NCBI RefSeq assembly: GCF_026151205.1 | Contig: NC_087073.1 | Location: 19,062,837-19,126,836 of the forward strand | DNA from: Bolinopsis microptera | Lineage: Eukaryota; Ctenophora; Tentaculata; Lobata; Bolinopsidae | Length of the DNA stretch: 64,000 nt | Direction: 5' to 3' | Notes under the pieces: generated by a model | Databases searched by the model: none | Told to the model about the DNA's origin: nothing | What the model saw: only the letters and a program-made list of their open reading frames with translations | In this document: positions 1 through 11,054 of the stretch, piece after piece | Layout: each line of letters opens with the position of its first letter | Position numbering within the stretch: position 1 is the first letter of the stretch | Program-made: the position numbers and the translations under genes

Positions 1-688
1 TATTCTGAAAATCTATCGGTCGTATTCCTCGGAGCAGGTGTGCACTATTTTAGGGTCAATGTGCAGATTTCCGGTTAAGTGTTTCGTCTGGCATTCGTCT
101 TCCAATTATAGTGCGCCTTGAAACCTAACTGAAGGACACTGATTTGAATTACCTCATTGCTTCACTAGGGACACGTGTCACTAGATCAAATATTAAAGGG
201 CGGTGTGGTATGTTGCCAGATATTTTGGGAGCGTAGGTTATCTTGTTATGGATAATTCTTAGCTTTTTCTATCAAAAACAAATCTTATTCCTTCAAAATG
301 TTATACCGCTTTAAAAAACTATAAATCATCGTCCTGCGCTGCATGACGGGTGCAATAATCGGTACGTCACTTTAAAACATAAATTTTTAGAAAAATGTAT
401 TATTAATATACGGTTTCTGCTTTGACTTGTCAGAGCTAGTATATGATATTCTAATACACCACCTGACCGGATATCTTCAAGATTAATAACTTGACAATGA
501 TGTTATTCATTACGCAATGCTTTTTCTCATTCTATAAATGGTGACCGAGTTATGATTTGTTTGCTCCGTTTTTTAGCTATGCATTTGCAAAAGCCACCTT
601 ATCGTTTATTATAAAATCCTCCTGCTAAAAGAAGGAATTGGCTGAGACCTAAGTGTCACCGACACTTTAAAGAGTCTGTATTTACCAG
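1..688. other. Non-coding, probably ash2l intron
   Basis: I see no convincing exon here. The next exon downstream (from 689) continues a SPRY domain in mid-fold and is preceded by a good acceptor, so this stretch is most simply intron of the same gene. The upstream SPRY exon was looked for and not found. Confidence 0.5.
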
Positions 689-2073
689 GTACGGAGTTGG
701 TGACACGTTAGGTTTCCTGATAGTCCTACCAAAAGCGCCCCACAGCGGCAGTATGCTCCCTCCCTCCTACAAAGATCAAGCTCTGATAAAGTTTAAGAAT
801 CACCTCTATTTTGAGGAGAAGGATGAGAGTGAGAAGATAGAAAAGGCGTTAACCCCGCTTCCAAACAGCATGGTATAAAACTTTCTTCTAATCATCATAA
901 GAATTATCGTCTTTAATGGTTTATTAGGATCTCCGCCATTATTTTTTTCGCTTCTACCTTGCGAGACATATTTATGTCCGACATAATTCTGGTGACCTAA
1001 ATGATTTTGGAACGAAAATATGGGAATTTCTATCATGGTATTTGGGGATTTTTTTTCATCTCCTTATTTTACAAAAATGAAACCCAATATTTGAGAAAAT
1101 TAAATACAAAAATCTTCTCTAATCAGCTGTTTCATCTTGTGAACAATTTTTCCGGAGCCTTTGAAAGTTAGCCTCAACTTAACTTATAATACTTCAGAGG
1201 GTATAGGAGACCGACAGTGTTTGTTAATCCCGAAATTTCACCGCCGTGGCCAATAAAGTAGTGACAGCTTGCTTATTTTTAATGGAACGTGTCCAAAATC
1301 ATTTGTAAAGCAATTCATGATTGAATTCTAGTGTTCATTAATTGTTTGATGAATCATACTTATAACTTACTATATTGATAAGTTGATAGTAAATCGATAA
1401 AGTCATAATTAAGGAAAATACGTGAAAAATAATTTGGGAAAAATAATGATGGTGACCTAAATTTTGGTAGTCCGAAAATATGGTGTTTTTTTTTCGAAAA
1501 ACCACCGACTTTCGCACCATTTAGATATGTCTCATAAAGTATTTATCTTTAGTTTGAATAGGAGAGATCGATAACGGTCATACGCACAGCCGATTTCATC
1601 TTATAATTTCACCGTTATTCATTTCAGATAAAGCTGTATAAAAACGGGAAGTGTGAAGGTACTGCTTGGACACAAATATATGGGGGCGCATACTTTCCTT
1701 GTGTTTCAATTTACAAGAACTGCTCAGTTCAGATCAACTTTGGTCCAGAATTCAAGCTGAAACCAGAGGTTTGTCTAGTGTCTAACTCTAAAACCTTTCT
1801 GTACAGGAATCTTGATCTCTTTAAAGAGTCGTTTTTAACATAGCTTTAAAACGGTTATATATCTTACGATAAGTAAATATCAACGATATTAATTGATCCT
1901 ATCACCATTATGACAATGCAATATAAGATTTGATTTATCATGTTGTAACTTCGCAGGGAGACGATCTGGGAGACGTGCGGCCAATTTCAGACTTAGCAGC
2001 AGTGAATATCGTAGATCACACGTTAGGCGACCTGCTTTACCACGTGGAAGATCGTATAAACACTGACACGTGA
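689..2073 (+). CDS. ash2l: ASH2L orthologue, C-terminal three exons (5' part outside window)
   Basis: Three exons join in frame: 689..872, 1628..1768 and 1957..2073, with acceptors ending ..ccag, ..ttcag and ..cgcag and donors gtataa and gtttgt. Exon 1 encodes YGVGDTLGFLIVLP and later YKDQALIKFKNHLYFEEKDE; exon 2 has YKNGKCEGTAW, YFPCVSIYKNCSV and NFGPEFKL, the end of a SPRY domain; exon 3 has DVRPISDL and VDHTLGDLLYHVED, which matches the C-terminal DPY30-binding (SDI) helix of ASH2L, and stops at TGA 2071..2073. ASH2L is a core subunit of MLL/COMPASS histone H3 Lys4 methyltransferase complexes in the nucleus, where its SPRY domain contacts RbBP5 and the methyltransferase. The N-terminal zinc-finger/winged-helix part lies upstream of the window. 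The neighbour at 3061..6217 is convergent. Family assignment is strong; exact splice sites are read by eye. Confidence 0.92.
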
Positions 2074-2256
2074 CCAGAACATTGCTATTAGCTGTTATTT
2101 TAACATATTTCAACTTGTTTTGATTGAACGTGCTTGTTGGAGAACAACCAACCCATTATGCTAGCTGGATTCTTTATCTGAGATTGTAATTTCTTGTTCA
2201 GCTGAAGATCGGTGATGTGGACAAGTAAATTAGATTGAAGTTAAATATGTAATTTT

Positions 2257-2262
2257 AATAAA
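2257..2262 (+). terminator. Candidate polyadenylation signal of ash2l
   Basis: AATAAA lies 184 bases after the ash2l stop codon in an AT-rich stretch, a normal distance for a short 3' UTR. Confidence 0.45.
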
Positions 2263-3060
2263 CAATGCGGTCACTGGTTGAGCTACAGGCTACTGGTTCT
2301 CTTGAGCATAGCGGCATAACATATTTAGTCATTAAGTTACAATTATATTTACATTTTCATCTTTTTAAGATTTATTAAGGTCTAGCACCCATTTCATTAT
2401 TATTTGTTATACCCTATTGTTTGTTATCATTTAAAACCTGTTACTAATATTATTGTTATTTGAGATAATGTGAAACAGGTTTATTGTTTGTTCTCGAATA
2501 ATATTAGTTTGCACTTGAACGAACATATTTTATATATTGTACATAGTCATTATTTTATTTGACGAATTCCTCGAATTACCGATCAAAGTGAGTCATATCA
2601 AAAAGAAATATTTCAATCTAGCACTCAGAGACTGAGCAATAAGCCAAAACGTTTGCACACTGACTTATTGGCTACCCGTCCCTGTATTTAGCAATTTAAA
2701 CCCAAATATTTTCTGTCCAACCAGATTTTTAGAACATCTTGATTTTATTAATGTCATTCATGCTCATAACAGTAACATAATAGTGAATAATTTAGAATTG
2801 CAGCATTTTCGGATTGATCGAAAAATAGTACGGCCTGAAGCATCGCTCATACCATTACCAATACAATTGCAACTGAGAGCGGGTGATGTTCCATGTGGCT
2901 TGTAATTTTTAGGCCCCGTGTTATCATCCACAACTGTTTTATATCTTAAAGGTCAATACTCAGGAAATATGATGGAAATTCCAATTGTTATTCACAATCA
3001 GAGATATTACACAAAAGTCTGAATTCTTAAAATCTGTCTCTAAGTCTATTGTACATCGTG
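2263..3060. other. Convergent intergenic region
   Basis: AT-rich DNA between the 3' ends of ash2l (+) and the papain-like gene (-). No exon recognised. A tttatt at about 2753 could be the polyadenylation signal of the minus-strand gene, about 300 bases past its stop. Confidence 0.5.
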
Positions 3061-6000
3061 TTACTGGCATCGGGCATAAGAACAACACATCGCTCCACAA
3101 TGATCCCAGATCCATTTCTTCTGATTTTTAGCAAGCTCGTTCGTAAATATGCAGTCAGCGGGGGAATACCGTTCCATACAATCGTAAATATCAACCCTAG
3201 GAGCACTGCATTCGTCATTCTCATCTCCACCGCATTTTGGAAGGGAGAAACAGTACTCCATCATCTGTCCAGACCTCGAAAAGCAGAAGGGGGCAGGTTC
3301 TCCAACTACATTTCGGCAGTAGTTGTGGTTTTCTCCAGAAAGTAAAAGCAGTCCCCTCTCTACGGTCCTAAATGTCCCTCTGTGGGCGGCCTTCAACCAG
3401 TTATCACATGACCGTCCTGACGTTGTGAAATTCCTCGCTCCTTGATAATCTGCTCCGTTCCCCACAAAGTTCTCGTCTCCCAATTTAACACAGACGGGCA
3501 GTCTCCTTGAATCTGGTCTGAAGACGTTTTGAATCTCGCAGTAAACACTCTCGCCCTGCAAGTGGTAACCAGCATTACATCTCACCTGGAGTTTCTCCTT
3601 CGGTTTGAGAAACACCCGTCTGTTCAGGATGCGACCGTTTTGAATCTCCGGAGGGTAACAGGTTCCTACGGGGGGAGGATCCATCTTGACTATTCCAGGA
3701 GTGGTCCGTTTATTGTCCGAGCATTCGCCCGGGGGTACCTCGCAGGTCAACTGACATTTCAGTTTCAGAGCAGGTACCATCCTGCAGTACCGCTTGTAGC
3801 TCGCACACTCTCCCGGGAAATCCTCAGTGTCCGAACATTTAGGAGTTCCATCTGCTTTGCACATGCCACAAGTTCCACCGCATTTTTCCCAGATGGTCTT
3901 GTGAGCGCAATGTCGCGAGAGAGCCCGACATGGGTAACCTGGGTGATCTGTGCATTGGTCCAGAGCCGGTGTGCTTCTTTTCCCTCTGTTTTTACTTTTA
4001 GTTGCCTGGTGGAAGATGTGTCAGTTTCCCCCCTTGTCCCAGTACAGATTTATAATTGAATGAATATTAATTTCATTTTAATTCTGTCATGACTCATCAG
4101 TATTTCGGATAAACGATCTCTCCGACTAATGTTTGATATAAATAATCACGGTAATAATATTATGGTCTTGATAACAATATTATAATAAAGTTGGAGAGAT
4201 CAATGAACTATTCCCACGTACTGTCATGCAGAATTGGCTATTAGTTCTGCAAGTTTTAATAGCTGAGCAGTATTTGGGGAAGTTCGCCGGACATCCGGAA
4301 ACAGGGTCAACTCCAGGCTTGTTCCTCCGTGGCTCTGTCACCAACACGACCATGTTATGCTCGATTCCGCACTTGTTTCCTCCTCTCAGAATTCTGAAGC
4401 GTTTTAGAATTTGTACATTCCTGAATGCTGGTAAGCTTTCTGAAATTACATGCTCTAAATTTACAGTACTTGACTTCCTAGGAAAAGTTATTTTTAGGCA
4501 TACTTTTTAACTTAGTTATGTTATATTTATAAGTTATGCAACCCATGTCTAGTGTCCACGTTGTCTGTGCAGCATAATTTTACCTGTTATATTACATCGG
4601 GGGTGAATATTAGAATGGCTGTTCTTGCACGTAATTCTAAAAGCTTAAACACGCCGATCACGTTGCAAGTAGAACTGTAGAGTGTAGCTGTAAAAATACT
4701 TACCGCATTACAAAATAAACTCCATAAAGTATCACCGCTCACCTGAAGTAGCCATTCTCTCCCCAGTTGGGCCCCTTACTACCCCTCACCCGGTAGTAAG
4801 TCTCTGTGTAACCCACAATCAGCACCTTTTCTCCACAAAACTCCGAACTTTCTCCGTCTATAATTCCCTCTTGGTACCTACTGTGGGCCCAGCAATTCGT
4901 CTGGCTGGTGTCCATGCAGGCCATCACACTTCCTTGCCTGAAGGTTGAGATTCAAGTAGATCTAGCTAAGACGACATAATTAAATAAACTGGCACATGAC
5001 TCCTTAGAACATCAACAGTCAAGGTGCTCATGCAGCGCAAGTAACAAAATTTAACTTCTAATACAAATTGTTGTTGCATATTTTTCATATTTAATAATGA
5101 TATAGATTTTGGATGATGATTAATCACTCGACTGTCACGTGACTTTTTCAACCCGTTCTCTAGTTGGCCCTGAACGACTATTCGAAACCCTATAACCGTA
5201 ACCCAACCCTAACCCTCACCCAATCCTTAACAAAAGCATATGCTGAAACCCTAACAGTAACCCTAACGAGAAATTAGACTCACTTCCTTATACGGTCATA
5301 TCACGTGATCGAGACAGTTTTTCGCCAATATCTTGTCATGGGGAGCTGGAGCATTTTAACCCTATGTCATGGCACTTATGGGGGGTGATTCGGAATCAGC
5401 GTCCAAAAATACATCGATTCAGATTGAAGTTGGTTTTAACTGTCGGGGGCCCTTTTAGAACAATCTCGAAAATCGACTGTCACGTAGAGTGATTTAGCAC
5501 GCTCGATAGATTTTGAGGGGGTAGGCAGTAGAGACAATAATCTTGTCTTCACTGATTGCCAGTTTTATTAGACGTAGACGGTAGAAACGTATTTAGATAG
5601 AATTTTTTATCGGTTATTACTTGAGCCTGGTTACTGGAAAAAGTGCACACGTGAACTAGAAAAATATACCCTACCTCCCAATCAGTAGTCTATTCCATAT
5701 AATGAAATATATTGAAAGTAAGAGCACTACGATTACTAAATGAAGCTTACAATGTCATCTCAGACTCGAACTCTGCCACATCAATAGCCCTGGAGCCTAA
5801 CACCTTTATGTTAGTGAGAGCATCAGGCGAGGTGGAAGCCCGGCAAACGTATCCCGTCGATTTATAGTTCGTATATTTGTCCACTGGAGCAAGTCTGTCG
5901 TTCACTGCCAACCACTCAGCGTACTCGCTAATCCTCCTCTCGTTGCACCCTCCAAAGTGACAGTCGACAATCTCTTGCACCGAGAACTGTGTTGACTCTC

Positions 6001-6217
6001 CAGAGGCAATGAAATTGGCAATTTCCAGAGCTGTGGCCAAAGCGTAAGCTCCAGTTACCTTACAGGGCGTGGAACTTACCCTTTCGATGCTCCCAACCTC
6101 GCTTAAATCAAAATAAATGTCCTCTATATCAAATCGCGGGGGAGTTTGGACACCAAGGGAAAGCAAGCCCCGTGTCACAGAACACACAACCAAAAACAAC
6201 CCGAATCTAGCGAACAT
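3061..6217 (-). CDS. Secreted catalytically dead papain-like protein with ShKT, sushi and kringle domains
   Basis: Four exons on the minus strand, 6217..5751, 4937..4743, 4393..4222 and 4005..3061, splice in frame (donors gtaagc, gtgagc, gtacgt; acceptors ..cttcag, ..cttcag, ..caccag) to give 592 residues. Order: signal peptide (about 1-20), C1A papain-like domain with no propeptide (about 25-260), ShKT-like Cys-rich modules (exon 3 end, 296-327, about 335-366), sushi/CCP (394-450), kringle (about 457-536) and a last ShKT (544-591). The papain fold keeps VQEIVDC, GGCNERR, VLIVGY and NWGENGYFR, but the active-site segment reads CKVTGAYALATALE, so the catalytic Cys is Thr55; the His position is Glu192 (CGEKV) and the Asn position is Gly208 (YRVRGSKG). 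The oxyanion Gln is also gone. It should be an extracellular binding or matrix protein, not a protease. The least certain junction is the exon 3 donor and exon 4 acceptor. Confidence 0.85.
4938..5750 (-). repeat. Intron 1 of the papain-like gene, carrying a dispersed repeat (about 5196..5457)
   Basis: The intron holds a block with telomere-like CCCTAACCCT motifs, then catatgctgaaaccctaac, cacgtgatcgagacag, and ggaatcagcgtcc to tgtcggggg. The same order of motifs occurs at 15.80-15.86 kb and 16.17-16.34 kb, so this is an interspersed repeat and not a telomere scar. Confidence 0.6.
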
Positions 6218-6254
6218 ATTACTGAAATGATTTTACAAAGGGCAAAGGCAGCTA

Positions 6255-6263
6255 CATATATAC
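6255..6263 (-). promoter_or_regulatory. Candidate TATA box of the papain-like gene
   Basis: On the minus strand GCGTATATATGTAGC lies about 38 bases before the ATG at 6217. With the usual 25-30 base spacing, transcription would start near 6228 and leave a 5' UTR of roughly 10 bases. This is a motif-based guess. Confidence 0.4.
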
Positions 6264-7150
6264 GCTCTCTCGATCGCGATCGCTACTCAGTTGGGCTTTA
6301 GTCCGTTAATTTAATCATTAATAACCCAGGGATTGACTTGAAGCCTTATTTTTCTGTTATTGGGTTAGAACACTTGTAAATTCCTTGTTCTCTTCTAATT
6401 TCATTTCGTGCACAAGTTTGAAATGCAACTCCTCGTGAAATTCTATAAATTATCTATGTTGAACCGAAGAGTTGTTGATTACTATTTATAGTGTAAAATG
6501 TAAAAGGATCGCTGTGAATAGTGAATACCCTTGTCTCGAAGAGTAACAAAGCTCAAACCTTAAACGTTATAAGATGAGATTATGCATCAATATCCATTAT
6601 TCAAAGAGACATTCACTGTTGTTTTGATTTAGTTATCCACGTAGCAGATCAGAAAAGCTCCCCGAGCAACGTGGTAACTTAACTATTTTCCAATGGCCAG
6701 CTGCCAGCGCTTGATTTCATCCCCAAATATTTTACAGCAAGAATCATTGCGCAATTTCATCGTATGCTCTTTCCAATGAAACTCGTAGACCCACAGCCAT
6801 AATTTTGTTTACTTGTCTCTAGACTGATAGCGCGCCGCAGATCTCTATAAACACAAATTATTCATCGCGCGTGCAGTAAACTCAAATTAAGTCCTAATTT
6901 GTTACCGAAATTTGGCAACTATCAACATCATGACACAATTAAGTCGCATGCCCAGTAAATTGCTAATCAAATGTACGGCACTAATAATACAGTCTACACT
7001 TACAGTGTATGAATTCATGAACAAATTTATTAAGGCAGATTGGTAGAACAACGATCGTAAATGATAATTTGCATTAACAGTGGAAAGTGTTCTTAAGGGA
7101 GACTGTTGTGCAGCCATGTCGGGAGTTATAAAACACCGAACACGACATGG
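6264..7150. other. Non-coding upstream region
   Basis: AT-rich DNA upstream of the papain-like gene. No gene, RNA or clear repeat seen apart from the palindrome GATCGCGATC near 6272. Confidence 0.5.
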
Positions 7151-9400
7151 ACATTAAAAACACTTTCCAACTACAAAAATTAACCACTAAACCAGCTTTG
7201 AGCACCATTTCTAGGTTATGAGACGGCTAAATGATGCGAATAATAAATCCTCAGAGCTCCCAGTACTCTACATTAAAAACACTTTCCAACTACAAAACTT
7301 AACCACAAAACCAGCTCTGAGCACTATTTCTAGGTTATGAGACGGCTAAATGATGCCAATTATAAATCCTCAGAGCTCCCAGTACTCTACATTAAAAACA
7401 CTTTCCAACTACAAAACTCAACCACAAAACCAGCTCTGAGCACTATTTCTAGGTTATGAGACGGCTAAATGATGCCAATTATAAATCCTCAGAGCTCCCA
7501 GTACTCTACATTAAAAACACTTTCCAACTACAAAACTTAACCACAAAACCAGCTCTGAGCACTATTTCTAGGTTATGAGACGGCTAAATGATGCGAATAA
7601 TAAATCCTCAGATCTCCCAGTACTCTACATTTAAAACACTTTCCAACTACAAAACTTAACCACAAAACCAGCTCTGAGCACTATTTCTAGGTTATGAGAC
7701 GGCTAAATGATGCGAATAATAAATCCTCAGAGCTCCCAGTACTCTACATTAAAAACACTTTCCAACTACAAAACTTAACCACAAAACCAGCTCTGAGCAC
7801 TATTTCTAGGTTATGAGACGGCTAAATGATGCGAATAATAAATCCTCAGATCTCCCAGTACTCTACATTAAAAACACTTTCCAACTACAAAACTTAACCA
7901 CAAAACCAGCTCTGAGCACTATTTCTAGGTTATGAGACGGCTAAATGATGCCAATTATAAATCCTCAGAGCTCCCAGTACTCTACATTAAAAACACTTTC
8001 CAACTACAAAACTCAACCACAAAACCAGCTCTGAGCACTATTTCTAGGTTATGAGACGGCTAAATGATGCGAATTATAAATCCTCAGATCTCCCAGTACT
8101 CTACATTAAAAACACTTTCCAACTACAAAACTCAACCACAAAACCAGCTCTGAGCACTATTTCTAGGTTATGAGACGGCTAAATGATGCCAATTATAAAT
8201 CCTCAGAGCTCCCAGTACTCTACATTAAAAACACTTTCCAACTACAAAACTTAACCACAAAACCAGCTCTGAGCACTATTTCTAGGTTATGAGACGGCTA
8301 AATGATGCGAATAATAAATCCTCAGATCTCCCAGTACTCTACATTTAAAACACTTTCCAACTACAAAACTTAACCACAAAACCAGCTCTGAGCACTATTT
8401 CTAGGTTATGAGACGGCTAAATGATGCGAATAATAAATCCTCAGAGCTCCCAGTACTCTACATTAAAAACACTTTCCAACTACAAAACTTAACCACAAAA
8501 CCAGCTCTGAGCACTATTTCTAGGTTATGAGACGGCTAAATGATGCGAATAATAAATCCTCAGATCTCCCAGTACTCTACATTAAAAACACTTTCCAACT
8601 ACAAAACTTAACCACAAAACCAGCTCTGAGCACTATTTCTAGGTTATGAGACGGCTAAATGATGCCAATTATAAATCCTCAGAGCTCCCAGTACTCTACA
8701 TTAAAAACACTTTCCAACTACAAAACTCAACCACAAAACCAGCTCTGAGCACTATTTCTAGGTTATGAGACGGCTAAATGATGCGAATTATAAATCCTCA
8801 GATCTCCCAGTACTCTACATTAAAAACACGTTCCAACTACAAAACTTAACCACAAAACCAGCTCTGAGCACTCTTTCTAGGTTATGAGACGGCTAAATGA
8901 TGCGAATAATAAATCCTCAGATCTCCCAGTACTCTACATTTAAAACACTTTCCAACTACAAAACTTAACCACAAAACCAGCTCTGAGCACTATTTCTAGG
9001 TTATGAGACGGCTAAATGATGCGAATAATAAATCCTCAGAGCTCCCAGTACTCTACATTAAAAACACTTTCCAACTACAAAACTTAACCACAAAACCAGC
9101 TCTGAGCACTATTTCTAGGTTATGAGACGGCTAAATGATGCGAATTATAAATCCTCAGATCTCCCAGTACTCTACATTAAAAACACTTTCCAACTACAAA
9201 ACTCAACCACAAAACCAGCTCTGAGCACTATTTCTAGGTTATGAGACGGCTAAATGATGCGAATAATAAATCCTCAGAGCTCCCAGTACTCTACATTAAA
9301 AACACTTTCCAACTACAAAACTTAACCACAAAGCCAGCTTTGAGCACTATTTCTAGGTTCTAAAACGACAAAACGATGCGAATTATAAATCTCCCACTGC
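7151..9400. repeat. 119-bp satellite, about 19 units, with a six-unit higher-order repeat
   Basis: The motif acattaaaaacactttccaa recurs exactly every 119 bases from 7151 to 9293. Units differ at a few diagnostic sites: cttaacc/ctcaacc, gcgaataat/gccaattat/gcgaattat, gagctccc/gatctccc, and acattaaa/acatttaa. By those markers units 3-8 (7389..8102) match units 9-14 (8103..8816) in order, giving a 714-bp higher-order repeat, and units 15-18 begin a third, diverged round. The first and last units are more diverged, as expected at array edges. No coding potential. Confidence 0.95.
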
Positions 9401-10339
9401 GTAAGCCGGTAAACTAATTAACCGGCTAAAAAAGCTGAGACGGCTATTATGTATTATCGTAACGACATGATCACGGCCGTTAAATGGCTATTAGTTGACT
9501 GTTCATAACAGCTGCTCTATATTTGTGCGCTCTATCATAAGGTTGTTTCAGAGCTGCTAAACTCCGGCTAATATAACAAGCCTTTTTATATAGCCATTTA
9601 AGAAGGAAAAATACTTAGCACTTTACAACCAACAATCACTCATGTTTTAAACCTTTATAGCGAGTCGGCATATTACAATTTTACCGAAGTCAATTATTTT
9701 TACTTGAAAAGTATAAGAGTTAAGACTGCAGAATCTTTAGTATTATAAGTATAAAAAGCAGAAAAACACGCCACATGAGGTCTCAAAATATAGATAACAG
9801 TAAGATTTTTAATCTGCCTGCACGTGAGATGGGGGGAATGTTTTTTATTCTTCTTCTTTACAGGAAGTGGTAACCTGTTCTATCCCTCTAGTTCTTTTTG
9901 TTGTTACGCCACTGCTTATTGTATTTCCTGCTATCACTGGTTGTGTGTTCCGGCCCTGTTAGGGTTCTTGGACAGCCAGGACTGTTTTTCTTTGCTCCTG
10001 ATAAGATATTTATGATAAGATATTTATGAAAAATAAAATAAGGAGGAAAGGAATTATTCAACGTTTCAATGTGACAACATCGTAATCAAACGTGGGATAA
10101 ACAAAAATTTGACTCTCATAAATAATATTCAATTCGGATTTCAAATATAATAAGGAGCTAAATAAAGTAGTGTTTAAACTAAATTAATTGATGAGTACAC
10201 CCGTCTTATTATATGCTATAGATTGAGTTATACAATATCAATATATACATGTATGCAGAATTTGATATGTATGAATCATGATCCCACCTAATTTGTGAAC
10301 GGAAATTATTGCGGAATCAAAACTTTTTAAATACAGTAA
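9401..10339. other. Non-coding AT-rich DNA
   Basis: No supported gene. Short open frames near 9.82-10.0 kb have biased composition and no recognisable domain. Confidence 0.5.
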
Positions 10340-10416
10340 AACCCCGATTTACCGCGGAGTTTGGGGGAAAGGAAACATCCGCGGTAAATCGGGGTTCGTG
10401 GTAAATCGGGGTTTTG
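10340..10416. repeat. Small inverted repeat (AACCCCGATTTACCGCGG family)
   Basis: A perfect 18-bp inverted repeat: AACCCCGATTTACCGCGG at 10340..10357 and its reverse complement at 10379..10396, followed by a third GTAAATCGGGGTTTTG. Related motifs (GTAAATCGGGGTTTACTG) occur at about 34.81-34.90 kb and in the duplicate at about 48.74-48.83 kb, so this is a small palindromic element family. Confidence 0.7.
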
Positions 10417-10534
10417 TTTGTTTACATTATACTAATTGTATCGATGTAAATACGTTTGGTCAAAGAAGAGTCAACCTGAAAGTAACAATTACATGGTAGT
10501 TCAGTACACTAATAAATATGTTGAGGATATCAAC

Positions 10535-10800
10535 CTTAACAAGATCCTGAAATCATTCTCAGACATGCAGACTTCCTCAAGTCTCATGGAATTAAAATCA
10601 AGTCTGAGAATAGAAAGCTTCCATATCTGTATGGTACGACAAAAATGCACAAGGACCCTATTAAATTTCGATTCATTACATCTGGAAGAAATAGTTCCTT
10701 GCAGCAGTTGTCTGTAGCTGTTGGATTATGTTTGAAAACGTGTCTGAAAGTTGCTAAAAATTATTCTGGGATTAATCTTACTTCGGAATATGTATTTTAG
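10535..10800 (+). pseudogene. Reverse transcriptase remnant, Penelope-like type
   Basis: Read in one frame from about 10543 to the stop at 10798..10800 the DNA encodes DFLKSHGIK, then KLPYLYGTTKMHKDPIKFRF, ITSGRNSSLQQLS and VGLCLKTCLK. The order (LPxLYxxxKMHKxP..RFI, then a short spacer, LQxLS and LKxCLK) matches the start of the RT domain of Penelope-like elements. Only about 85 residues remain, the frame is broken upstream and the catalytic aspartates lie outside the fragment, so it is a dead remnant. Other RT lineages with a KMHK motif cannot be excluded. Confidence 0.6.
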
Positions 10801-11054
10801 CATGACGTGTCTGCACATCGTTTATTAATTGTAATTAAAGCAAGTCATTGAATGTTTTATCTGGCAACAGTTATAGTGTGCACTGGGTAGGAATGTGAGT
10901 GTGTACTGTGTATTTTTTGTAGCTCGCTCAATGGTGAATCTTAACGTAGGCCAATTTTATTTAGAGATATCAATTATATCATAGCCAAACTGGGGAAGGT
11001 TTTCATAGTCAACTTAAACAAGTTGTGATTACATTACATAAGCTGGCGGTTATT

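Noticed and set aside
3529-4059. Plus-strand frame of 176 codons over the papain-like gene
   Set aside because: Antisense to a well-supported exon with ShKT, sushi and kringle motifs; no domain of its own.
4226-4510. Plus-strand 94-codon frame starting MQNWLLVLQVL
   Set aside because: Overlaps exon 3 of the papain-like gene on the opposite strand; the minus-strand reading (NKCGIEHNM) fits the family.
5196-5275. Interstitial telomere scar from CCCTAA motifs
   Set aside because: Only a few imperfect units, and the same block occurs at 15.8 kb inside a longer shared repeat.
7151-9400. Possible CRISPR-like array
   Set aside because: Units are 119-bp head-to-tail with no unique spacers, in a eukaryotic context; it is a satellite.
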